Counted from the first letter of the stretch, positions 9,082-18,038 are shown. The stretch: DNA of 64,000 nucleotides from an uncultured Clostridia bacterium (GCA_949948835.1 CATLHF010000006.1:25633-89632); one strand, 5' to 3'. Notes: generated by a model not told the origin, from the sequence alone. Translations and numbers: made by a program.

Positions 9082-9853
9082 CTAGTTTCTTTCTCCTTTT
9101 TTATCAAATCTTCCTTGTGTTTTATCTTTTGCAAATAACAAAGTTAGTATATATTGGGGTAATGCCATTTGTCTTACAATTCTACTTGGTTGTCTTAATA
9201 ATCTCCATAGCCATTCCATTCCTATTTTTTGTATCCATACAGGTGCTCTTTTTATTCTTCCTGCTTCATAATCAAATGTTCCACCTTGTCCGTGTTGCAA
9301 CATCTACTTTTAGTTCTTTTTGATGATGTGCAATCCATTTTTCTTGGTATGGTGCTCCAAGTGCAACAAATAAGATATTGGGTTGTAGTGTATTAATTTC
9401 ATCTATGACTTCTTTTTCCTCATTTTCGTTAAAATATCCATGATGAGTTCCCACAATATTAACATTTGGGAATAATTTAATTAAATTCTTTTTTGTTTCT
9501 TCTGCAATTCCTGGCTTACCACCTAATAAGTAAATAGAATATCCTTTTTCATTCGATAATGAAATGATTTGTCTAAAATAGCTTTGTCCTGGAATTCTTT
9601 CTTTGAATTGTTTATGTTGCATTTTAGCACCAAGCATAACGCCAATGCTATCTGGTGTAGAAAGGCTAGATTGTTTTAAAATATTAAAAAACTCTTCGTC
9701 TTTTTGTGCCATCATAATAAATTCTACATTGGGTGCAAATATCATGTTACAAGATTTATTGCTATTTTTAATTAGTTCTTCTGTTATTATTCCTGCTTCT
9801 TGTTTTGTAACACAATCGATTGGCACTCCTAATATGGTAATTGTTTGTCTCAT
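9082..9853 (-). CDS. WecG/TagA/CpsF-family glycosyltransferase, read through a CGG +1 shift
   Basis: The joined product has 256 residues. Family marks are [47 protein letters not shown], the GTHHGYF segment and [15 protein letters not shown], then [19 protein letters not shown] after the frame change. TagA transfers ManNAc onto undecaprenyl-PP-GlcNAc in wall teichoic acid or other glycan synthesis; WecG acts similarly on another polymer. The switch is ACA-CGG-A (C at 9292), which restores the conserved GxGGxFD element that binds the nucleotide sugar. The start ATG overlaps the lspA stop (ATGA). Confidence 0.88.
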
Positions 9854-10361
9854 TTATTATCCCTTGTCCTTTTTCTATTTAAAATTTCTTTGTAACTATA
9901 CATAGCAAACATGAAAGCAAGTATTATCCATCCCAATACGATATATATATCTGCTAAATTAAATACTGGAAAATGAATACTTGGAAAGATTTGTATAAAA
10001 TCTACTACTTGTCCTCGAAAAATTCTATCCATAAAGTTTCCGAATCCCTCCGGCTTACTATCATAAATAATGCACACATTGTTACTATATCCATTCGATC
10101 CTTTTGTAACCAAATAAAGCGCATAATCATACCTAAAACAATTAAATTAGTAACCACAAAAGTAGCTATTCCTTTATCTTGTCCTATTCCAAAGGCAATT
10201 CCATTATTAAAAACTAATTTAAAGCTTAGTATACTGTTTAATATTTCTACATTAGCATTGGTATGAATTGCAATTATTTTTGTAATTTGGTCAATGATTA
10301 AAAAAATAATCGCAACTGTAAATACCACTTTTATTTTTTTGTTTTCCCCTTTTTCTTTCAC
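9850..10361 (-). CDS. lspA: lipoprotein signal peptidase, read through two CGG +1 shifts
   Basis: The recoded product has 169 residues, the usual LspA length. It shows DQITKII near the first membrane segment, [16 protein letters not shown] FNNGIAFGI, and [16 protein letters not shown] with the first catalytic Asp, then [12 protein letters not shown] with the second Asp. LspA cleaves signal peptides from prolipoproteins in the membrane. Two CGG sites nine bases apart are needed: AGC-CGG-A (C at 10052) and, in the new frame, ATT-CGG-A (C at 10042). Removing both Cs gives the conserved GG-I-G-N-F-M-D-R stretch. Neither alone restores the protein. Confidence 0.9.
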
Positions 10362-10372
10362 TTTTTTCCCCT

Positions 10373-12007
10373 TTATTTATTCAATCTTTCGTAAATAACA
10401 AAATGATCATCTTTGTATAATTCTTGGTAATTATCGTCCCTACTAATAAACATATTGATTTTTGTATTATTTGGTATTAATAGATGAGTAATTTCGTATT
10501 TTTTAAATGTATCCTCATAATATCTACCAACACTTGAAGTTTGAAGTACATCTGTAAATACATCTTTTTCTTTGTCACCATTAAATTCTGGTGTATATAG
10601 ATCTGCTCTTGAATCTACAAATACTGGTACATCTTGGTATAAGATATAACTTCCGTAATTGTACTCATTATATAAGCGCATTTGCTCTATATTAATATTT
10701 TCTTTTAGCCATTGCACTGCTTTTACAGGATAATACCTTTCATCAATGTAACTTGCTCCCGCTTTTGGTTTATATTCTACAACACTAATTAAAATAACAA
10801 GTAATATGGTAATAATCGCCCCGAACCCTGTTGTTATTTTTTGCATAAATTTTAAAGTTCCTTCTGGGTCATATTTATTAAATAAATCGCAAATTAAGCG
10901 GTTAATTGAATATACCCCAATTAAAGTAAGCATTGATAACTGTCTTCTAGTCATTAATGCAAGGACAATTAATCCCCCAAGCATAAAGAAGTCTTTTAAA
11001 CGTATTTTTGTATCGGTAAATACAAGTATACTAAGTACAACAGCAAGAATTGCTAAAGTTGCTTGTGATTGAATTAATACCATTGGTTGATGCTCATTAA
11101 TACTTTTAGTTGTATTTCCTTGCATTGTTTTTACAAGATAGGTATATGGGGTATCGCCAAGTGGTGTAAGTAGTCCTGTTAATAAACAAATGAGTGCAAT
11201 TACAATTAACCATTTTGTTGCATCAATACGTTCCATTTTAATTTTATATGGATGATTTCTTCTTTCTCTTTGTTTTTGGGATGCTTGTTTGAAACGTTCT
11301 TCTAGTAAATTTACTTTTTCTTGAACCTTTTTAATTTCTTCTTCTTTTCCCTTTAGTTTCTTCATCCTTACATCATAATATTTTTTCTGTATTTTATAAA
11401 TTAGATGTGAATCTGCAAGTAAAGCTATTATATATTCTGCAATATATGGTAAGAAAATAACAAAGTAAAATGGCCATACTGCTAAATGGACATTTGCAAT
11501 AATAATTGGAATAATCACCAATCCTATCGCATAACGTTTTTTCTTGGTTTCTAAAAAACGTTCTATAAAATATACAGCAAGTGCAAATAAGATAAATGTA
11601 ACAAGTTGTGCTCTTGCGGCAATAAATCCTGTTAATATGTACATAACTCCTAATGTTAATAAAAACGATACTAATTGATTTTTTACTATCTTTTTGTTAG
11701 TTAAATATACTGTAACACCTAATATACAGGCCAGTATAACAGTCGATAAATAAATTCCTGTCATTCCTCCTGCTTGATAAGTTAAATAAATTCCGACATC
11801 GTATAACCAATGAGGATAGGTATATGGTATATCATGAATGGAGAATGGATCATGCATATCAATTTCTCCACTATTTATAATATGTTCTCCTATTTTTATG
11901 GTATAAAATGTGTCATTTTGTAGTGTGATTGGCGTAATTGCAAAACAGAAAATAATAATACATACAATGGCAATTACATTAAATTTTGTTTTTGTTTGCT
12001 TGTCCAT
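10373..12007 (-). CDS. polytopic membrane protein, possibly GT-C glycosyltransferase-like
   Basis: This 544-residue protein has about 10-12 membrane segments and a charged cytoplasmic loop at about residues 205-250 (coiled-coil-like, rich in K, E and R). The first extracytoplasmic loop carries acidic and aromatic residues (GEIDMHDPFS, YPHWLYDVGIY), as in polyprenol-phosphate-sugar dependent GT-C enzymes. A soluble C-terminal part follows (YDPEYNYGSYILYQDVPVFVDSRADLY-like). A GT-C function is inference from topology; I do not recognise the exact family. It lies 12 bases upstream of lspA, in the same direction. Frame intact. Confidence 0.65.
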   Translation of the reverse strand: MDKQTKTKFNVIAIVCIIIFCFAITPITLQNDTFYTIKIGEHIINSGEIDMHDPFSIHDIPYTYPHWLYDVGIYLTYQAGGMTGIYLSTVILACILGVTVYLTNKKIVKNQLVSFLLTLGVMYILTGFIAARAQLVTFILFALAVYFIERFLETKKKRYAIGLVIIPIIIANVHLAVWPFYFVIFLPYIAEYIIALLADSHLIYKIQKKYYDVRMKKLKGKEEEIKKVQEKVNLLEERFKQASQKQRERRNHPYKIKMERIDATKWLIVIALICLLTGLLTPLGDTPYTYLVKTMQGNTTKSINEHQPMVLIQSQATLAILAVVLSILVFTDTKIRLKDFFMLGGLIVLALMTRRQLSMLTLIGVYSINRLICDLFNKYDPEGTLKFMQKITTGFGAIITILLVILISVVEYKPKAGASYIDERYYPVKAVQWLKENINIEQMRLYNEYNYGSYILYQDVPVFVDSRADLYTPEFNGDKEKDVFTDVLQTSSVGRYYEDTFKKYEITHLLIPNNTKINMFISRDDNYQELYKDDHFVIYERLNK

Positions 12008-12081
12008 TTTTTTCTCTCCTTATTTTTCTTTTTTTAGTAGCCTTATTATATCAAAGAAAATAAAAAAAGCATAGTGCTTTT

Positions 12082-12316
12082 TTATATTTCTACTAAAATA
12101 ATATCTTCTCCAATACAATGAATATCTTTCCAAGGAATTACAATATCATTATTACCCGCAAACATGCTTAAGAACTTATTATTTCCGTGGCACAATTATA
12201 GATGTAATCATCCCTGTTTCTAAATCTGCTGTTACATCTTGTACAAACCCTAATCTTTTTCCATCTTTAATATTCACTACTTCTTTATGTTTAAAATCTA
12301 ATCCCTTTCCACCCAT
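12082..12316 (-). CDS. YlmC/YmxH-family PRC-barrel protein, read through a CGG +1 shift
   Basis: The short gene joins into 77 residues. The first frame reads MGGKGLDFKHKEVVNIKDGK, then RLGFVQDVTADLETGMITSI; the second gives IPWKDIHCIGEDIILVE. This is the PRC-barrel fold of the YlmC/YmxH sporulation-associated family, whose members typically carry a GKFLGLFGG-like segment where this protein has NNKFLSMFAGNNDIV. The shift is CCA-CGG-A (C at 12187), giving V-P-G-N. The start follows AAAGGA. The in-frame part alone has 44 codons and would be missed by most gene callers. A decayed copy of its first 128 bases lies at 15011-15138. Confidence 0.8.
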
Positions 12317-12369
12317 ATGTATTTTCCTTTCATTTTTTTATTACATTATATGTATTTTTCAAATAAAAA

Positions 12370-12412
12370 GAACGACGATTATTAGTTTTTATTTTCTTAA
12401 TAATCTGCGTTC
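12370..12412 (-). terminator. hairpin upstream of ylmC/ymxH
   Basis: Fifteen-base arms with two mismatches (12370-12384 and 12398-12412) are followed on the minus strand by a T-rich tract. It may end leftward transcription from the dinD/nuclease pair before ylmC/ymxH. Confidence 0.5.
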
Positions 12413-12540
12413 ATATTGTATTCGTTTTCTTATAATTCGCGAATTTTCTAATTTTTACTATCTTACTATCTTTGTTTTTTCGTAAAATTTCCTCTTTCAT
12501 AAATATCTCTTTCACTTTCTTTAATTTTGGAGGCATAAAA

Positions 12541-12573
12541 ATAGAAGGTACACATTTTGTGTTTACCTCCTAT
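12541..12573 (-). terminator. terminator of the nuclease gene
   Basis: An imperfect inverted repeat just downstream of the stop at 12578, with T-rich sequence on the minus strand. Confidence 0.55.
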
Positions 12574-12577
12574 TTTA

Positions 12578-13828
12578 CTAAATCTTAAGTAATCCAATAT
12601 TATCCATAAACATTTTCTTGCATTCTTCTGGCGTTAATTTTCCAAATTTATACTCTTCATAAACTCTTAATAGTGTTATAGTTTCAATAATTAATGCATT
12701 ATTCCTTATAGCTAGTTTTTGTTGATGTTCATGAACTGTTTGCCTTTCATTTAACGGTTTATTCCTTTGATGATTTATAATTAATAATCCCTTTACATTT
12801 TCTTCTTTTCCTTCCTCTTGCAACTTATCTAAATAGCTTTGAACATGAACATCTAACTGAGAAACATTTTTATTTTCTACCGACGAGCTTACTCCCTTTA
12901 TTTCTCCTACAAATGTAACATCTTCTTTTTTTATCAAAAAGTCTTCCTTATTTTCATCAATAAATCCACTTGAATCATATTCCAACATTTCATCTAAAAT
13001 TTGTAATACTACTTTTACTAACTCATCTCCATTTGTGTACAGTATACTTTTGTATTTTAAATTTTTGTTTAATTGCTGATCTATACCATTATTTTTTATC
13101 TCTAATTCTTCTATTTTTATAAGATTTTTCTCCCTATCTTTGATTAATTGTTCGTCATTAAAAAACTTTATATCTTTTACCCAATCTGGTGTATTTTCCT
13201 TTTGCATTTTTTCTTTAAAATATGTATCTATAAATACTTTTAATAATTCTCCATCTTCTAGTAAATTTAATGTTGTTAAAAAAATTGTATCTTTCCTTAT
13301 TGTAGTTACCTTATCACTACTTTTAGAATATGTTACTTTTTCAAATCCACTTTCTTCATAATTAGTAAAGTTAAAGTCTGCATCTATTTTATTATTTTCA
13401 ACTACTGTTTTAGTTTTTTCAAATGATAATTTTACTTTTCCTATATCCCATAAATTATTATTTATAATCTTTACCAAATTTTCCTTATTATCTTTTAGTT
13501 GTATAAATTTATCTAATATAGTTTGATAGTGTGAATTAATATATTTCTGAACCCCATAATAATAAAATTTTTTATTTTGTGGTAATACAATTAATATCTT
13601 GCTTTTGTTTTTATTTATTATAGCTTCTTTTATCGTTAGTAAATCTTTATAAGAGTTAATATTAATAGGTTCTGATTGATCATACTTCCATAAATCTTCA
13701 TCAGACAAGTCAACTATACATATATCAAAGTCATCTAATGCTTGTATGTCTCCTAATCTTGATACTTTGTAAGTTGTATCAGAATATTCCTCATATTTCC
13801 TAACGTTATAAGTTATTATTTGTATCAT
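12578..13828 (-). CDS. putative PD-(D/E)XK nuclease-like protein of the dinD island
   Basis: I do not recognise this 416-residue protein as a named family. The N-terminal third holds alternating hydrophobic beta strands (FDICIVDLSDEDLW, KSKILIVLPQNKKFYYYG), as in a Rossmann or receiver-like fold. The middle is charged and helical. The C-terminal part has acidic residues near 305-318, then VTFVGEIKGVSSSV (GEIKG, an ExK motif) and VKGLLIINHQRNKPLNERQ, consistent with a restriction-endonuclease-like core. With dinD four bases upstream it probably forms a two-gene operon. A role in defence or damage response is inferred from the fold hint and neighbour only. Confidence 0.5.
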   Translation of the reverse strand: MIQIITYNVRKYEEYSDTTYKVSRLGDIQALDDFDICIVDLSDEDLWKYDQSEPININSYKDLLTIKEAIINKNKSKILIVLPQNKKFYYYGVQKYINSHYQTILDKFIQLKDNKENLVKIINNNLWDIGKVKLSFEKTKTVVENNKIDADFNFTNYEESGFEKVTYSKSSDKVTTIRKDTIFLTTLNLLEDGELLKVFIDTYFKEKMQKENTPDWVKDIKFFNDEQLIKDREKNLIKIEELEIKNNGIDQQLNKNLKYKSILYTNGDELVKVVLQILDEMLEYDSSGFIDENKEDFLIKKEDVTFVGEIKGVSSSVENKNVSQLDVHVQSYLDKLQEEGKEENVKGLLIINHQRNKPLNERQTVHEHQQKLAIRNNALIIETITLLRVYEEYKFGKLTPEECKKMFMDNIGLLKI

Positions 13829-13832
13829 TTTT

Positions 13833-14693
13833 TCATCTCCTGTCTCTTTTTATTTTTTTATTCTCTTTAAAAGTCAATTTCGTATTCTTTTCCTTTTCTA
13901 TTTGTTTTGTACTTTTAGTTGGTGTTGGTAAATCTTCTGGCATAGTACCACCTATTCTTTTTATAGTTTGTCTAACTGCTTGTCCTACTTTATGATGTGT
14001 TATACAAGCATCATCTTCATTGTTAATATTCTTATTTTTTAATACTTCATCTGTTTGTGTTATTCTAAATAAGTTTGCTGCAAGTTCTGTACTACTCATA
14101 TAGTCTAATATATCTTCTTTTTCTGATATACCTTTTCTATTTGCTATATCTTTAGCAGTTTCTCCATTATACAATCCTCTATATCCATAGTTATTAAATT
14201 TACCATAATTTTTAACACCTACAAGTTTTGCTGTATTAAATAAATATTTATTTTTATCTTTAACATTTTGTCTTGTATATAATCTTTTTTCATCTTCGTT
14301 TAATTGCTCATACTCTTTTCTTGTTATTTCTTGCTTTCTTGTCTGAATTGCAAAATATGTTTGTGCTAATGCTATTGCCTTTTTTCTGCTATCTCCATTT
14401 TGAGCTATTAAATAACATGCATATCTTGTTAACCCTATATCATCTATTTCCATTTCAGCATTATTGCCGACTTTTAACACCCTCCCGACGTCGGTAAAGT
14501 GTTCTTCTACTTGTATGTCACTACCTGTACATGCTTCTTTTGCTTTTTTTATTACGTTTTTAAAATTTCCCCACTTACTATATTCTAGCATTTCCATCAG
14601 TTCTCTTGCATACCAAAATTCCACTCCGTTTTTGTCAATATGTTTAATATCTTCAAAGTTTTTTTCTGTTTTATTCATTGTATTATTTTCCAT
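13833..14693 (-). CDS. dinD: DNA damage-inducible protein D (DinD-like)
   Basis: The 286-residue protein matches DinD: NGVEFWYARELMEMLEYSKWGNF and IKKAKEACTGS near the N-terminus, then DIGLTRYACYLIAQNGDSRKKAIALAQTYFAIQTRKQE, followed by the KNKYLFNTAKLVGVKNYGKFNNYGYRGLY region. DinD in E. coli is SOS-induced and antagonises RecA filaments; relatives occur on phages and islands with a BRO/antirepressor-type N-terminal domain. The basic C-terminus (KKIKRDRR) fits DNA binding. A 21-bp palindrome sits just before its ribosome site. It is 4 bases upstream of the putative nuclease gene. Confidence 0.85.
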   Translation of the reverse strand: MENNTMNKTEKNFEDIKHIDKNGVEFWYARELMEMLEYSKWGNFKNVIKKAKEACTGSDIQVEEHFTDVGRVLKVGNNAEMEIDDIGLTRYACYLIAQNGDSRKKAIALAQTYFAIQTRKQEITRKEYEQLNEDEKRLYTRQNVKDKNKYLFNTAKLVGVKNYGKFNNYGYRGLYNGETAKDIANRKGISEKEDILDYMSSTELAANLFRITQTDEVLKNKNINNEDDACITHHKVGQAVRQTIKRIGGTMPEDLPTPTKSTKQIEKEKNTKLTFKENKKIKRDRR

Positions 14694-14712
14694 CTAATTT
14701 CTCCTTTCTCAA

Positions 14713-14733
14713 CTGTTCGGAATTTCCAAACAG
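14713..14733. promoter_or_regulatory. 21-bp palindrome before dinD, likely operator
   Basis: CTGTTTGGAAATTCCGAACAG (minus strand) is symmetric except for the pair next to its outer arms. It ends a few bases before the dinD ribosome site, where a bound repressor would block initiation. It is not the usual Gram-positive LexA box (CGAAC-N4-GTTCG). Confidence 0.6.
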
Positions 14734-15010
14734 TTTAAATTTATTTAAATCTCACTACTTTTCTACTATTTATATCATATATCTTTTCTTTTTTCAATAC
14801 TTTTAACGAAATTTTGTTCTTGTTTTTTTGTTTAAGAAAAGCATACTTTCATATGCTCCTATTAAAACTATAATTCTACTTTGCAAACTACATCATACTC
14901 AATTTTTTCTCTTACAACATAGCCTGTCTTTTTTGTTTCTTTTTTGTAACATAGTCCTTTTTACTACGCACTCTCTCAAATTCAAACCTACTATATCCAT
15001 TCTCTTTCTT

Positions 15011-15138
15011 GCAACCATTATAGATGTAATCATCCCCGTTTCCAAATCTGCAGTTACATCTTACACAAACCCCAATCTTCTTCCGTCACTAATATTCACT
15101 ACTTCTTTATGTTTAAAATCTAATCCCTTCCCACCCAT
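15011..15138 (-). pseudogene. decayed partial copy of the ylmC/ymxH gene
   Basis: Reading leftward from the ATG at 15138, the sequence matches the first ~128 bases of the ylmC/ymxH gene at 12189-12316 with roughly 90 percent identity by eye (MGGKGLDFKHKEVVNI, then SDGRRLGFV). A TAA replaces the CAA codon after GFV. Similarity stops after the codons for TSIM. The copy keeps a ribosome-site-like AGGTG. It lies on the far side of the dinD/nuclease pair, so it may record the insertion or a duplication that created the island. Confidence 0.75.
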
Positions 15139-15146
15139 AAAAAACA

Positions 15147-15167
15147 CCTCATATTATATATATGAGG
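15147..15167. repeat. short inverted repeat
   Basis: CCTCATA-N7-TATGAGG lies between the decayed ylmC/ymxH copy and the serS promoter, with a T-rich tract on the plus strand. It could act as a terminator. Confidence 0.45.
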
Positions 15168-15196
15168 TTATTTTTTCATTTATTATTTTATTTTCC

Positions 15197-15225
15197 TTGT
15201 ATTTCTCTCTTTTTTGTGATAGAAT
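15197..15225 (+). promoter_or_regulatory. sigma-A promoter of serS
   Basis: TTGTAT (15197-15202) and TAGAAT (15220-15225) are 17 bases apart, directly ahead of the T-box leader. Confidence 0.6.
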
Positions 15226-15231
15226 ACTATA

Positions 15232-15478
15232 CAGTTAGAAAGAAATGGCGATAGCGAAAGAATAGTATTAAACTTTATTTTATATAGAGAGCCTACGGTT
15301 GGTGGAAGTTTAGGTTAAAAGGGTTTAAGAATCTACTTTTGTTTGCTTCTAGGAAAACCTAGACCGATTGATGTACGGTTAACAAGCATTACTAAGATAC
15401 TGTTTATGATAACAGTAATTAAGGTGGCACCGCGAATTTGTTTCGCCCTTATGGTTTCATAAGGGCGTTTATTGTTTT
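15232..15478 (+). promoter_or_regulatory. serine T-box leader of serS
   Basis: The leader contains the T-box core AAGGTGGCACCGCG at 15421-15434, which pairs with the uncharged tRNA acceptor end. A GC-rich terminator follows (arms CGCCCTTA and TAAGGGCG at about 15444-15467) and then a T tract. An upstream stem I region with AGAA/GGTTGG-type elements precedes it; a TCT near 15334 is a candidate specifier for tRNA-Ser. Uncharged tRNA-Ser should favour antitermination. Confidence 0.9.
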
Positions 15479-15493
15479 TAAGGGGGAGTTAAA

Positions 15494-16777
15494 ATGATTG
15501 ATATTAAGTTTTTAAGAGAAAATCCAGATTTGGTAAAAGAGAATATTAAGAAGAAATTTCAAGACCATAAGTTACCTTTGGTAGATGAAATTATTGATTT
15601 AGATGAAAAAAATAGAGCTTCTAAATTAAAAGGAGACGAGCTTCGCTCAGACCGTAATCGTTTAAGTTCAGAAATTGGTCTTTTGATGAGAGAAGGAAAA
15701 AAAGACGAGGCAGAAGATATTAAGAAAAAAGTTACTGCTATTAATGAGGAACTTGTTCAAAATGAAGCTTTAGAAGCATCCCTTGCAGAAGAAATCAAAG
15801 AAAAAATGATGAAAATACCAAATATGATGCATGAATCTGTTCCAATTGGCGAAAATGATTCTAAAAATGTAGAAGTTCAGAAATATGGAGAGCCTGTCGT
15901 TCCAGAATATGAAATCCCATATCATACTGATATTATGGAAAAACTATGTGGTATCGATTTAGATGCTGCAAGAAGAGTTGCTGGAAATGGATTTTATTAT
16001 TTAATTGGAGATATTGCAAGACTTCATAGTGCTGTTATTTCTTATGCAAGAGATTTTATGATAAATAAAGGATTTACTTACTGTATTCCACCATTTATGA
16101 TCCGTTCTGATGTTGTAACTGGTGTTATGAGTTTTGAAGAAATGGATGCAATGATGTATAAAATTGAAGGTGAAGATTTATACTTAATCGGAACAAGTGA
16201 GCATTCTATGATTGGTAAATTTAAAGGTCAAATTCTAAAAGAAGCTGACTTACCTTATACCATGACTTCTTATTCTCCATGTTTTAGAAAAGAAAAAGGT
16301 GCTCATGGAATTGAAGAACGTGGTATCTACCGTATTCATCAATTTGAAAAGCAGGAAATGATTGTTGTTTGTAAACCAGAAGAAAGTTACGAATGGTATG
16401 ATAAGATGTGGTCTTATACAGTAGAATTATTCGAGAGCTTAGACATTCCTGTTCGTACACTAGAATGTTGTAGTGGTGACCTTGCTGATTTAAAAGCAAA
16501 AAGTGTTGATGTAGAAGCTTGGAGCCCAAGACAGCAAAAATATTTTGAAGTAGGAAGCTGTTCAAACCTAACCGATGCACAAGCTAGACGTTTAGGTATT
16601 CGTATTAAAGGAGAAAAAGGAAATTACTATGCCCATACTCTAAATAACACGGTTGTTGCCCCTCCTCGTATGTTAATTGCGTTATTAGAAAACAACTATA
16701 ACGAAGATGGAAGCATCAACATCCCAAAGGTATTACAGCCTTATATGGGAGGCAAAACTACTCTTCGAGCAGAGTAA
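15494..16777 (+). CDS. serS: seryl-tRNA synthetase
   Basis: The 427-residue enzyme has the normal length. It begins with the long antiparallel coiled-coil arm that holds the tRNA (about residues 25-105), then the class II catalytic core: motif 2 with SPCFRKEKGAHGIEERGIYRIHQFEKQE and motif 3 with NNTVVAPPRMLIALLENN. It charges tRNA-Ser with serine in the cytoplasm. Control is by the T-box directly upstream. The ribosome site is AAGGGGGAG. Frame intact; an ATC-GGA pair shows that C before GGA is tolerated when the C is a wobble base. Confidence 0.97.
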   Translation: MIDIKFLRENPDLVKENIKKKFQDHKLPLVDEIIDLDEKNRASKLKGDELRSDRNRLSSEIGLLMREGKKDEAEDIKKKVTAINEELVQNEALEASLAEEIKEKMMKIPNMMHESVPIGENDSKNVEVQKYGEPVVPEYEIPYHTDIMEKLCGIDLDAARRVAGNGFYYLIGDIARLHSAVISYARDFMINKGFTYCIPPFMIRSDVVTGVMSFEEMDAMMYKIEGEDLYLIGTSEHSMIGKFKGQILKEADLPYTMTSYSPCFRKEKGAHGIEERGIYRIHQFEKQEMIVVCKPEESYEWYDKMWSYTVELFESLDIPVRTLECCSGDLADLKAKSVDVEAWSPRQQKYFEVGSCSNLTDAQARRLGIRIKGEKGNYYAHTLNNTVVAPPRMLIALLENNYNEDGSINIPKVLQPYMGGKTTLRAE

Positions 16778-16786
16778 AAATGTAGA

Positions 16787-16807
16787 GGGTCGCATATCAT
16801 GCGACCC
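16787..16807. repeat. palindrome GGGTCGCAT type, copy 1
   Basis: GGGTCGCAT-N3-ATGCGACCC between serS and engB. The same 9-bp stem recurs at 23604-23624, so this is a dispersed intergenic element. Confidence 0.7.
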
Positions 16808-16825
16808 AAAAGAAGGAGAAATTAA

Positions 16826-17410
16826 ATGATTGTTAAAAATCCTAAGTTTGAAGTGTCTGCGGTTAGTCCAAAGCAGTATCCTACCAATGGACTACCTGAA
16901 ATTGTATTAGTTGGAAAATCTAATGTTGGAAAGTCTTCTTTTATTAATACAATGATTAACCGTAAGAGCTTAGCAAGAACCAGTAGTGAACCTGGTAAAA
17001 CAAGACAAATTAACTTTTATAATATTGATAATACATTTTATTTTGTAGATTTACCAGGATACGGTTTTAGTAAGATGTCGAAACAAGAGCAAGAAAAAGT
17101 TGGAAAATTTACAGAAGAGTATTTAGTAAAAAGAAATACCATTCGTATGATTATCTTTTTAGTTGATATTCGTCATAAACCAACCGAAAATGATTTGCAT
17201 ATGTATCATTATGTTATGAGTTCAAATCTGCCATTTATGGTACTTGCAAATAAGGCAGATAAAATTGCACCTACAAAAGTGGATTCTTATGTAGAAGATT
17301 TAAAAAAAGAATTTGGTATTTCGTTTAGTACTTTATTACCATTTTCTTCAGAAAGAAAGATTTATCAAGATGTGGTTTGGAATGAAATTGAGAAAATATT
17401 AGGAAATTAA
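16826..17410 (+). CDS. engB: ribosome biogenesis GTPase EngB/YsxC
   Basis: The 194-residue GTPase has GKSNVGKSSFINTM (G1), PGKTRQINFY with the switch I Thr, FVDLPGYGFSKMS (G3 DxxG) and NKADK (G4), in the order and length of EngB/YsxC. The enzyme acts in late assembly of the 50S ribosomal subunit. The start follows AGAAGGAG. It is 48 bases after serS, separated by a palindrome, and is followed 14 bases later by a DUF4364 gene. Intact frame. Confidence 0.96.
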   Translation: MIVKNPKFEVSAVSPKQYPTNGLPEIVLVGKSNVGKSSFINTMINRKSLARTSSEPGKTRQINFYNIDNTFYFVDLPGYGFSKMSKQEQEKVGKFTEEYLVKRNTIRMIIFLVDIRHKPTENDLHMYHYVMSSNLPFMVLANKADKIAPTKVDSYVEDLKKEFGISFSTLLPFSSERKIYQDVVWNEIEKILGN

Positions 17411-17424
17411 GGAGGTAAAACCAT

Positions 17425-17958
17425 ATGAAATTAACAGAGGATAGTGAAACACTTGCTGAAAATAAAGTATTAATTTTATATATTTTAGACAAATTAAATA
17501 AGCCAATTAGTAATGAAAGTTTACTTAGTCTTGTATTATCTATTCAAGAAATGAATTATTTTTATTTTCAACAGTTTTTATTAGACTTATTAGAAAATCA
17601 ATATATTATTGGTTATACCAAAGATGACAAAACAATGTATAAAATAACAGAAGCAGGAAAAGAAACCTTACATTTAACCGACGATTTACTTCCTGGTATT
17701 ATGAAATTAAAAATTGATAATGCATTAAAACAAGAAGTGGATGAAGTTCAAAATGTAAGCCATGCTGTTTCTGAATTTATTCCTCAAAATGAGAATGAAT
17801 TTATTGTAAAATGTAAGTTAATACAAAACAATATAACAATATTTGAATTAAATCTACGTGCCGCTTCTCGTGAACAAGCAAAATATATCGCCGAAAAATG
17901 GGAAACCGAACATGAAGAAATTTATCCTATTATTTTAGAGATGTTAACAAAAAAATAA
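17425..17958 (+). CDS. DUF4364 family protein
   Basis: The 177-residue protein begins with a winged-helix-like domain (about residues 10-85: ENKVLILYILDKLNKPIS, then YKITEAGKETLHL), followed by an alpha/beta tail. This is the layout of DUF4364, a clostridial family of unknown function that may bind DNA. A perfect AAGGAGG precedes the ATG. It is probably cotranscribed with engB and followed by a hairpin at 17965-17986. Confidence 0.8.
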   Translation: MKLTEDSETLAENKVLILYILDKLNKPISNESLLSLVLSIQEMNYFYFQQFLLDLLENQYIIGYTKDDKTMYKITEAGKETLHLTDDLLPGIMKLKIDNALKQEVDEVQNVSHAVSEFIPQNENEFIVKCKLIQNNITIFELNLRAASREQAKYIAEKWETEHEEIYPIILEMLTKK

Positions 17959-17964
17959 TCGTAG

Positions 17965-17986
17965 GGGTCGACGCCTTCGTCGACCC
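17965..17986 (+). terminator. terminator after the DUF4364 gene
   Basis: GGGTCGAC and GTCGACCC arms with a 6-base loop, followed by GTTTTT. The flanks GTAGGGG and CCCCTAC (near 18028) form a wider inverted repeat, a dispersed-palindrome look. Confidence 0.75.
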
Positions 17987-18038
17987 GTTTTTCATAATTT
18001 TTATTTTTGTCAGGTCGATGAGAGTATCCCCCTACAGT

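Noticed and set aside
15011..15138. Second functional ylmC/ymxH gene
   Set aside because: It contains an in-frame TAA and similarity ends before the second half of the family.
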